Source: G963674505 sp964575975 (GTDB lineage: Bacteria > Desulfobacterota > Desulfobacteria > Desulfobacterales > SKZT01). From it: 8,303 nucleotides of DNA. The notes beneath the pieces were generated by a model. It was not told where the DNA came from. It saw only the letters and a list, made by a program, of their open reading frames with translations, and searched no databases. The stretch covers positions 1 to 8,303 of the forward strand of contig CAZNTU010000246.1 of assembly GCA_964575975.1 (NCBI GenBank), read 5' to 3'. Within the stretch, counting starts at the first letter, position 1. The number at the start of each line of letters is the position of its first letter. Made by a program: the position numbers and the translations under genes. Positions 1 to 4,768 of the stretch are shown here, piece by piece.

Positions 1-672
1 GCCGCCCTGGAATCCCTGCTGGCCCTGCTGCCCCTCGAATCCGGGCTGCTGGCCGTAATAGCCTCTTTGCTGCTGGCCTTGCTGGCCCTGGAAATCCTGT
101 TGGCCCTGCTGCTGGCCGCCCTGGAATCCCTGCCGGCCCTGCGGCACGGTCAAATCGACATTGTTTTGCCCCAGTAAAATGCTAACCGTGCTTAACGTCA
201 ATGTTCCGGTCGGCTCCAGTCCCTGGGCCTGCTGGAAATTGCGAACCGCTTGCCGGGTCTGGTTGTCCCATTTTCCTTCGAAGTTGCCGCTGTTGTAACC
301 GTACTGGTCCAAAGCCTGCTGAATCTGCCTTACGGCCGCCGGGCTGACGTGCAGAGGCGCTCCGGTTCCGGTGGCGCTTTCTTGGCTCCACCGCGCGCGC
401 TCCAAGTCTTGAGGTCCGAAGTATCCTCTTGACTGCTGACCCTGCTGACCCTGCCGACCTTGCTGGCCCTGCTGGCCCTGGGAGCCCTGCTGGTCTTGCG
501 AGCCTTGGAACCCCTGCTGGCCGCCCTGGAATCCCTGCTGGCCCTGCTGCCCCTCGAATCCGGGCTGCTGGCCGGCTCCTCCGGTCTGGACCGAAGTTTG
601 CGCGAAGGAATAAGATACTCCCACAACGAGAAGCATGCAAAAGAATATTGCGGTCAATTGTCTGATTTTCAT
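1..672 (-). CDS. Secreted peptidoglycan-binding protein with Q/G-rich blocks, C-terminus cut by window edge
   Basis: An open frame of 224 codons runs from an ATG at 672 off the left edge. The start is preceded by a GGGAGAAA ribosome site. Residues 1-24 form a Sec signal peptide (hydrophobic core, probable cleavage after SFA), so the product is exported. Residues 34-80 are a glutamine/glycine-rich block built from GQQG, GFQG and GSQD-type units. Residues about 107-168 match a PG_binding_1 (PF01471-type) module: a V-R-x-I-Q-Q-A-L start, a Y-G-Y-N-S-G-N-F-E-G-K-W centre, then T-R-Q-A-V-R-N-F-Q and G-L-E-P-T-G. A second Q/G block begins near residue 178 and continues past the window. By family knowledge the module binds cell-wall peptidoglycan; the role of the Q/G blocks is unknown. 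There is no catalytic domain in the visible part. It is paralogous and co-directional with the gene at 831-1715. Its codon pattern is distorted by the repeats. Confidence 0.85.
   Translation of the reverse strand, partial: MKIRQLTAIFFCMLLVVGVSYSFAQTSVQTGGAGQQPGFEGQQGQQGFQGGQQGFQGSQDQQGSQGQQGQQGRQGQQGQQSRGYFGPQDLERARWSQESATGTGAPLHVSPAAVRQIQQALDQYGYNSGNFEGKWDNQTRQAVRNFQQAQGLEPTGTLTLSTVSILLGQNNVDLTVPQGRQGFQGGQQQGQQDFQGQQGQQQRGYYGQQPGFEGQQGQQGFQGG
467..574. repeat. 108-bp exact repeat, copy A (copy B at 874-981)
   Basis: Positions 467-574 and 874-981 are identical base for base (offset 407). Both copies encode Q/G-rich protein in the same strand and frame: the N-terminal block of the 1-672 gene and the C-terminal tail of the 831-1715 gene. 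Synonymous positions are also unchanged, which points to recent duplication or gene conversion and not to selection on the protein alone. Confidence 0.93.
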
Positions 673-720
673 GATTGTTTCTCCCGATACTTACCGCCGG
701 TTTCCCATCCAATCCGATCG

Positions 721-750
721 GAAAAAACGGCCAAAAATTGCCTGACCGTC
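721..750 (-). terminator. Weak intrinsic terminator candidate behind the 831-1715 gene
   Basis: Read on the minus strand, ACGGTC (749-744) can pair with GGCCGT (732-727), giving six pairs including one G-T wobble, with an 11-nt loop. The stem is followed at once by a run of six T (727-722). It lies about 80 bp after the stop of the 831-1715 gene and about 50 bp before the start of the next gene, where a terminator or attenuator would be expected. The stem is short and contains a wobble, so it may only partly separate the two genes. Confidence 0.35.
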
Positions 751-830
751 TTTTGCCCCTAACGGAATGGGTACACCGAACACATTCATCCCTTATGCGG
801 ATTTTTTGGTTACTGTTGCTGTCGAGAACC

Positions 831-1715
831 CTACTCGGTTCCGCTCTCCTGCTGCTCCCCAGAACTCTGGAATCCCTGCTGGCCCTGGGAGCCCTGCTGG
901 TCTTGCGAGCCTTGGAACCCCTGCTGGCCGCCCTGGAATCCCTGCTGGCCCTGCTGCCCCTCGAATCCGGGCTGCTGGCCGTAATAGCCTCTTTGCTGCT
1001 GGCCTTGCTGGCCCTGGAAATCGTGTTGACCCTGCTGTCCTTGACTCGCAAATCCCTGCTGCGCCATCCGAATGTCGCCTTGGCCGGTTCCAAAGATTCC
1101 GGCTACCAATCGACCCAGTCCGAGAGAGCTGATCAGACGCAGATTGACGTTCCCGGTCGGCTCGAGACCGTTGGCCTCTTCGTAGTTTCGTATCGCGTTA
1201 GAGGTCCCTTCTCCCCAGTGGCCGTCGACCTGGCCCGGATCGAAGCCGATCCGGTTCAACTGCTGCTGGATAATTCGCACGGTGGCCGGGCTGACAAACA
1301 AGGGAGCGCCCTCTCCCGCCGCTCTTTGCTGGCTGGACCGTTGCGAACTCGGGTCCTGGTATTCCGCGCCGGCAAGCACCTGAGGCAATCCCAGCGCTTG
1401 GATCGTGACCAAGTTCAAGTTTCCGGTGGGTTCCATTCCCTGCATTCTCTGAAACGACTCCAACGCTTGCCGGGTCTGGTCTCCCCACAGGCCGTCCACG
1501 TTGCCCGAAGCGTATCCTATTCTGTTAAGCTGCTGTTGAACCAATCGCAGACCGGCGGTACTGACGTAAAGCCTTGCGCCGCTTTCCGCCGCACTTTCCT
1601 GCGTGTCTCTTTGGCTGCTTTGCACGTACTGCCCCTGCGCGGCAACGTTCCATGCTCCCATCGCCAGAACGACGAACAGTGCGCATGCAATCTTGAAGTA
1701 TTTTTTTGTATTCAT
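831..1715 (-). CDS. Secreted protein with two peptidoglycan-binding modules and Q/G-rich tail
   Basis: Complete 294-residue protein. The ATG at 1715 has a CAGGAG ribosome site 7-8 nt upstream. Residues 1-26 are a Sec signal peptide (positive N-terminus, hydrophobic core, cleavage expected after NVAA). Two PG_binding_1 modules follow, at about 49-110 and 139-200. Each has V-x-x-x-Q-Q-Q-L-N-R-I-G, a V-D-G-x-W-G turn and a M/L-E-P-T-G-N end. They resemble each other closely, so they probably arose by internal duplication. Residues 211-294 form a low-complexity tail rich in Q and G with scattered F and Y. The modules should hold the protein at the cell wall. The tail could be an adhesive or aggregating segment, but this is inference. 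No hydrolase, LysM or transpeptidase domain is present. The neighbouring 1-672 gene has one module and two Q/G blocks, i.e. the same parts in another order. Three phased 8-bp repeats lie 70-100 bp upstream of the start. Confidence 0.88.
   Translation of the reverse strand: MNTKKYFKIACALFVVLAMGAWNVAAQGQYVQSSQRDTQESAAESGARLYVSTAGLRLVQQQLNRIGYASGNVDGLWGDQTRQALESFQRMQGMEPTGNLNLVTIQALGLPQVLAGAEYQDPSSQRSSQQRAAGEGAPLFVSPATVRIIQQQLNRIGFDPGQVDGHWGEGTSNAIRNYEEANGLEPTGNVNLRLISSLGLGRLVAGIFGTGQGDIRMAQQGFASQGQQGQHDFQGQQGQQQRGYYGQQPGFEGQQGQQGFQGGQQGFQGSQDQQGSQGQQGFQSSGEQQESGTE
874..981. repeat. 108-bp exact repeat, copy B (copy A at 467-574)
   Basis: Second copy of the 108-bp identical segment, inside the tail of the 831-1715 gene. 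It overlaps a further exact match, 927-1022 with 1-96, so this tail is the hub that matches both Q/G blocks of the neighbouring gene. Confidence 0.93.
927..1022. repeat. 96-bp exact repeat, matches 1-96
   Basis: Positions 927-1022 equal positions 1-96 exactly (offset 926). The left end of the match is set by the window edge, so the true repeat may be longer. Beyond 1022/96 the two copies diverge. Copies in direct orientation 926 bp apart could recombine and delete or fuse the intervening gene. Confidence 0.93.
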
Positions 1716-1783
1716 GATAAATCTCCTGTTGTTTTAGCTATTTATTGCCTTCCAATCGGCTCTGTTGGTTTCTATGGAATTCC

Positions 1784-1812
1784 TTGAACTTCCCTTGGAC
1801 TTTTTTGAACTT
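1784..1812. promoter_or_regulatory. Three helically phased TTGRACTT repeats (operator candidate)
   Basis: TTGAACTT at 1784-1791, TTGGACTT at 1795-1802 and TTGAACTT at 1805-1812 start 11 and 10 bp apart, one helical turn each, so all three sit on the same face of the DNA. They lie 69-97 bp upstream of the ATG at 1715. Such spacing is typical of arrays bound by a multimeric regulator. No matching regulator is known to me, so the function is inference. Confidence 0.4.
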
Positions 1813-2043
1813 CCTCTTAAGCGAAGAACTATAGATTGTTTGTTTTGTTGTTCTTGCCTAATTCCCGACGGGTCACCTCCTTCCATTCGTTCGATTGTCT
1901 TGGAAGCAAAGTCGCGTTTGTCGAGCCTGCACGAACCGTTCCGGCGTCTTTTCCGACATCGCGGCCGTTATCGCCTATCGCCGTTTCAAGGGGCGAATGT
2001 TTACTAAAAACAAAGGCCCTTTTACGGCACGACAGGAAAGTAA

Positions 2044-2080
2044 CCCCTTCGGCAGCCCCCTGCCATGGGGGAAATCTTTT
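2044..2080 (+). other. GC-rich nested hairpin followed by a short T run
   Basis: CCCC (2044-2047) pairs with GGGG (2067-2070), and inside it GGCAG (2051-2055) pairs with CTGCC (2060-2064) around a CCCC loop. AAATCTTTT follows on the plus strand, which resembles a weak intrinsic terminator, but no plus-strand gene precedes it. On the minus strand the same structure could sit in the long leader of the 831-1715 gene. The role is undecided. Confidence 0.35.
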
Positions 2081-2362
2081 ATTAGCGCGTTGTTCGTTCA
2101 TGCATATCCTTGTTCGAGATCGTTGGTCGGGTATAGGTGTTTTTCCCGGGGTCGCGGGCGATTCGGGCTATTTCAGGCGGGAATCCGCCAAGGAGGCAAG
2201 TCGAATTGCTCCCGGAACCGGAAAAACGGTGGGCTTTTCGGTCGTTTCGTCGCGAAGATTTGGGAAAAGCGGATTTTCTCCAATATGCAATTCTGTTCAT
2301 TCGGAATGCGAAAACGTGCTGGTCGCTGAAGCGTTTCGGAGGGGCAATCGGTTCGTTTGGGT

Positions 2363-2383
2363 GGAACGGTCGGGGACGGTTCC
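2363..2383 (-). terminator. Small hairpin just after the VTT-domain gene
   Basis: A 21-bp imperfect inverted repeat (GGAAC and GTC arms paired with GAC and GTTCC, one C-C mismatch, 3-nt loop) starts 4 nt after the stop codon of the 2387-3091 gene. No T run follows, so it is not a classic intrinsic terminator. It could stabilise the transcript end or assist factor-dependent termination. Confidence 0.3.
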
Positions 2384-2386
2384 GAA

Positions 2387-3091
2387 TTAACGGTCGGTTT
2401 CCTCCCTTGACCGGCGCCGATCCAGGTAAATATAAATCGCCAATGCGACAACGCTCAGGAGGCTGACAACGATCAAACCTTTTTCGAAATCGCGCTCTCC
2501 GCCGCCGTAGTATGCGACCAGCCCGACGAGCGGCCCAATGCCGCCCACGGTGGCGGCGATGAACTTCCAGTACTTCAATTTGACCAGTCCTCCTACGAAG
2601 CTGATCGCGTCGCTCGAAAGAAGCGGCGACATGCGCGTGACGAGAACGACCCACAACCCGTACCGATCGACGAACCGCTCGAGTTTTTCTCTTTTTTCGG
2701 CCCCGACAAGCTTTTCGACCGTCATCGGACTCAAAAACCTCCCGATGACGTATCCCACGGTGGATGCGACAAAAACGCTCGCCAGAATCAGCAACAGCCC
2801 CCGAAAAGGTCCGTACGTCAACACCGCAATAACGATCAGCAGAAAAGAAGGAACCACGATCAGAAACATCTGTGCCGTCATTGTCAAAACGATCGCGAAA
2901 GGCCCCCAGGGGCCGAGCCGGCCCATCCAATCCTGCAGGACCGCTCGGTCGCCCGAAATCATCGCATGAAAGCCCGTATCGACCGCGTCCCTGAACTCGG
3001 GGTACTTGAAGTAGGAAATCACCGCGATCGAAACGAAAAACCATGTCCAGTAGAGCGACCATCCGTAGCGCTTTAATTTTTCGCTTTCCAT
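2387..3091 (-). CDS. VTT-domain (TVP38/TMEM64, DedA-like) membrane protein
   Basis: With the ATG at 3091 the product has 234 residues, the usual family size, and AAGGA lies 8 nt before this ATG. One helix is predicted at about 11-28. The VTT/SNARE-associated core follows: L-G-P-W-G-P-F (59-65), hydrophobic segments about 65-95 and 98-119, G-Y-V-I-G-R (113-118), an amphipathic stretch, then Y-G-L-W-V-V-L-V-T-R-M-S-P (144-156) and F-V-G-G-L-V (165-170), which are the typical TVP38-type second half. A last helix covers about 206-223, ending in a basic cytoplasmic tail. Family members are inner-membrane proteins linked to lipid scrambling or transport and envelope stress; the substrate cannot be read from sequence. 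The frame stays open upstream to a GTG at 3247 that has a strong GAGGAGGT ribosome site, which would add 52 Arg-rich residues. I prefer 3091 because the extension looks unlike coding sequence and contains a long inverted repeat. Confidence 0.85.
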   Translation of the reverse strand: MESEKLKRYGWSLYWTWFFVSIAVISYFKYPEFRDAVDTGFHAMISGDRAVLQDWMGRLGPWGPFAIVLTMTAQMFLIVVPSFLLIVIAVLTYGPFRGLLLILASVFVASTVGYVIGRFLSPMTVEKLVGAEKREKLERFVDRYGLWVVLVTRMSPLLSSDAISFVGGLVKLKYWKFIAATVGGIGPLVGLVAYYGGGERDFEKGLIVVSLLSVVALAIYIYLDRRRSREETDR

Positions 3092-3122
3092 TCTCTTTTT
3101 CCTTAATTTGTCGGTAAAGGGA

Positions 3123-3188
3123 GCGTCCCGCGCGCTCCTGTCGCCAATTGGGAAATCCGACATAAAGCCAACAGTGCGCGCGGGACGC
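3123..3188 (-). promoter_or_regulatory. Long inverted repeat in the leader of the VTT gene
   Basis: GCGTCCCGCGCGC (3123-3135) is perfectly complementary to GCGCGCGGGACGC (3176-3188). The 40 bp between them contain a second pair of arms, TGTCG (3139-3143) and CGACA (3158-3162). A transcript of the VTT gene would fold this into a very stable two-tier hairpin ending 31 nt before the ATG at 3091. This suggests control of expression at RNA level, or the remains of a small mobile repeat. I do not recognise a known riboswitch. Confidence 0.5.
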
Positions 3189-3352
3189 AAGGCGCCCCCC
3201 GACCGCATACCTCCATGCTGGGCGCGAACGAGGGCGCACAACGTCACCCCGACCTCCTCACCGTGAAATCCGAATCGGTCGCAGGCGTATGACTTTCTCT
3301 TTTCCGATTTTTTTTACCTCACTTTAATCGACTCGCCTTAGAACCGGAATAG

Positions 3353-3485
3353 GGTTTGAAATGTATTTGCCGGACGATTCCGTTGTACTCAAGCTCGAAG
3401 CTGAAAGGTGAAAGGTGAAAGGTGAAAGGTGAAAGGGGGAAGAAGCCGGTTTGAAATGTATTTGCCGGACGATTCCGTTGTGCTC
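3353..3485. repeat. 34-bp direct repeat pair bracketing a heptamer array
   Basis: Positions 3353-3386 and 3448-3481 are identical (34 bp, offset 95). After one mismatch three more bases match, to 3390 and 3485. The segment between contains the GTGAAAG heptamer array. The layout, two direct copies around a simple repeat, looks like a small dispersed intergenic element or a local duplication. It is non-coding as far as I can tell. Confidence 0.85.
3401..3442. repeat. GTGAAAG heptamer tandem array
   Basis: Four perfect GTGAAAG units (3408-3435) are flanked by a degenerate CTGAAAG unit (3401-3407) and GGGGAAG (3436-3442). Short heptamer arrays like this are prone to slipped-strand length change. 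It lies about 220 bp upstream of the oxidase promoter, so any effect on that promoter is doubtful. Confidence 0.85.
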
Positions 3486-3660
3486 CCTTGTTGGCGGTGG
3501 AATTCTATTCCGCCCCCGACGGCTGAAATCGCGACTGCAAACGCGCGGACCCGAAATGGCCGATGTTGAAACCAAGTCCGATAAATTCGATCGCGAAAAC
3601 CGTTTTCTCCCGGCGGGAAATCTAAAGCGGAAAACGGCAGGGATTAAGGAATCGACCTTA

Positions 3661-3690
3661 TTAACTTGGGTTTTCCCACCGTCGTATAAT
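3661..3690 (+). promoter_or_regulatory. Sigma70-type promoter of the oxidase operon
   Basis: A perfect TATAAT at 3685-3690 has TTAACT at 3661-3666 as its -35 box (four of six consensus bases), with an 18-bp spacer. Transcription would start near 3697, leaving an untranslated leader of about 60 nt. The spacer contains a short inverted repeat, TGGG-TTTT-CCCA (3667-3678), which could be an operator half-site pair. It is the only strong promoter I see before the operon. Confidence 0.55.
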
Positions 3691-3736
3691 CGCCGCAAAC
3701 AAGGACTAAATCGAGGGCTTTTCCGACCGTTGTTCC

Positions 3737-3767
3737 AAGGAAAAATCATGGTGAAAAATGGTGAAAA
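3737..3767 (+). promoter_or_regulatory. Ribosome binding site and 10-bp tandem duplication at the subunit II start
   Basis: AAGGA (3737-3741) is followed by ATGGTGAAAA twice in tandem (3748-3757 and 3758-3767). The first ATG, 6 nt after AAGGA, opens the wrong frame. The second ATG, 16 nt after it, opens subunit II. The subunit II frame is closed just upstream by TGA at 3752-3754, so the second copy must supply its start. GGTGA at 3750-3754 may act as a close, second-choice ribosome site. Confidence 0.7.
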
Positions 3768-4768
3768 GATTCAAGCTTTCCATTATAGCGGGCATTGTCG
3801 CAAGATGGGAAATCATCGCCATGTCGGCGCTGCTCTGGTGTTTCCATGCCGGCAACGCGAACGCCGAGAGGGAGTCCATGCTCTATTCCGCGGGACCCGT
3901 CGCCGAACGAATAGAGGGCTTGTGGTGGGAAATGCTGCTGGTATACGGGATTGTTTTCTTCGTGACGCTGCTGCTGCTGCTCGTGGCATTGTCGATCCAT
4001 CGGCTCGAAAAGCCGATGCTGGGGCCGTTTTTCGTTTTTTCCGCAGGAATCGCCATACCCGTCGTTATTCTCGTTTTCATGCTGATCTCCACCATCGAGG
4101 CCACCGTGGAATTGGGCAAAACCCCGTCCGAGTTTCGCATCGACGTCACCAGCCATCACTGGTGGTTCGAGGTTCGCTATCCCGAACACGGGATCGTGGA
4201 CGCCAACGAGATTCATATTCCGGTCGGAAAGGTGGTGCAATTCGAACTGCTTTCCAAGGGCGTGGTCCATAGCTTCTGGGTGCCGCGACTCGGGGGAAAG
4301 CGCGACATGCTTCCGGACCACCCGATCGAGTTGCGACTGTCCGCCGACCGGCCCGGAGTCTACCGGGGGACCTGCACGGAATACTGCGCCGGCCCTCACG
4401 CGCTCATGGCGTTTCGCGTAGTCGCGCACGAACCGGAGGATTTCGAGAAATGGCTTCTCGATCACAGCAGACCGCCGCCTCCCCCGACCGATCCGTTGCT
4501 CTTGAAAGGAAGAGACGTTTTTCTCGAGCAAGGCTGCGCCGCGTGCCATTCCATCGGAGGACTGTCGGAGAGCGACACCGGCCCCGATCTTACTCTATTG
4601 GGTTCCCGCAGGACGCTGGGCGCCGGAACGGTCCCGAACACGAAAGGCGCTCTGTACGGCTGGATCGCCGACCCGCAGTCGATCAAACCGCGCAACCTGA
4701 TGCCTCCATCCTACCTGCCGCCGGAGGAGCTGCACGCTTTGACGGCATATCTGAGGAGTCTGAAATGA
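3758..4768 (+). CDS. coxB: Cytochrome c oxidase subunit II with fused cytochrome c domain (caa3 type)
   Basis: 336 residues. It takes electrons from a cytochrome c and passes them by way of CuA to subunit I, on the periplasmic side of the inner membrane. Residues 8-36 look like a signal peptide (cleavage expected after NANA). Two anchor helices follow at about 57-79 and 90-113. The cupredoxin domain spans about 125-235 with all CuA ligands: H171, then C206, E208, C210, H214 and M217 in C-T-E-Y-C-A-G-P-H-A-L-M. A proline-rich linker (239-243) leads to a class I cytochrome c domain with heme site C260-A-A-C263-H264 and a probable axial M315 in L-M-P-P. The fused heme domain marks a caa3-like enzyme. 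The G-P-V-A-E-R-I-E-G-L-W-W stretch before the first helix also fits this subgroup. The stop codon overlaps the next start (ATGA), so the two subunits are translationally coupled. The start region is unusual, with a tandem 10-bp duplication. Confidence 0.95.
   Translation: MVKRFKLSIIAGIVARWEIIAMSALLWCFHAGNANAERESMLYSAGPVAERIEGLWWEMLLVYGIVFFVTLLLLLVALSIHRLEKPMLGPFFVFSAGIAIPVVILVFMLISTIEATVELGKTPSEFRIDVTSHHWWFEVRYPEHGIVDANEIHIPVGKVVQFELLSKGVVHSFWVPRLGGKRDMLPDHPIELRLSADRPGVYRGTCTEYCAGPHALMAFRVVAHEPEDFEKWLLDHSRPPPPPTDPLLLKGRDVFLEQGCAACHSIGGLSESDTGPDLTLLGSRRTLGAGTVPNTKGALYGWIADPQSIKPRNLMPPSYLPPEELHALTAYLRSLK

Larger units (their letters stand above)
1716..2386. other. Gene-poor intergenic region
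   Basis: These 671 bp between two minus-strand genes carry no convincing coding sequence. The open frames on either strand lack clear ribosome sites, domains or sensible composition. I see no tRNA or rRNA. What it does hold: the upstream region of the 831-1715 gene with three phased TTGRACTT repeats (1784-1812), a perfect AAGGAGGTGA on the minus strand at 1873-1882 with no suitable start codon behind it, a GC-rich nested hairpin at 2044-2070, and a small hairpin just after the VTT gene (2363-2383). Its length leaves room for a long 5' leader or an untranslated RNA. Confidence 0.6.
3092..3757. other. Divergent intergenic region between the VTT gene and the oxidase operon
   Basis: This 666-bp stretch separates a leftward and a rightward gene, so it must hold both promoters. 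No convincing gene is present; the open frames in it are basic, low-complexity shadows. It contains the 3123-3188 inverted repeat, a run of eight T at 3308-3315, the 34-bp direct repeat bracketing a heptamer array (3353-3485), and the oxidase promoter (3661-3690). I could not identify a good promoter for the leftward gene. Confidence 0.6.

Noticed and set aside
182..1093. Long minus-strand open frame across both Q/G-rich genes
   Set aside because: It is a shadow in another frame of GC-rich repeats (Arg/Ser/Ala-rich, no domain). The frames at 1-672 and 831-1715 have signal peptides, ribosome sites and recognisable domains.
211..1093. True collagen-like repeats in the Q/G blocks
   Set aside because: Glycine does not recur strictly every third residue over any long stretch, so a collagen triple helix is not supported.
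675..1787. 370-residue plus-strand open frame opposite the 831-1715 gene
   Set aside because: Leu/Ala-rich antisense of the Q/G tail; it has no credible start and overlaps a well-supported gene on the other strand.
1873..1882. TCACCTCCTT, identical to the 3' end of 16S rRNA
   Set aside because: The surrounding bases do not match 16S rRNA. A ten-base match alone is chance or a stray ribosome-site complement.
1829..2101. 90-residue minus-strand open frame with an internal AAGGAGGTGA
   Set aside because: The ribosome-site-like sequence lies inside the frame near its end and no ATG follows it. The composition is not protein-like and no domain is visible.
1836..2390. 184-residue plus-strand open frame in the intergenic region
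   Set aside because: No ribosome site, no domain, mixed composition, and it ends at the stop region of the opposite gene; most likely chance.
2082..3239. 385-residue minus-strand open frame over the VTT gene
   Set aside because: Arg-rich shadow in another frame; the 2387-3091 frame has clear VTT motifs and membrane helices.
3401..3442. CRISPR array
   Set aside because: The units are only 7 bp with no spacers, and the flanking 34-bp repeat occurs just twice with no cas gene nearby.
3324..3749. 141-residue minus-strand open frame in the divergent intergenic region
   Set aside because: It covers the heptamer array and both copies of the direct repeat, has no domain, and starts inside the ribosome site region of the oxidase operon.
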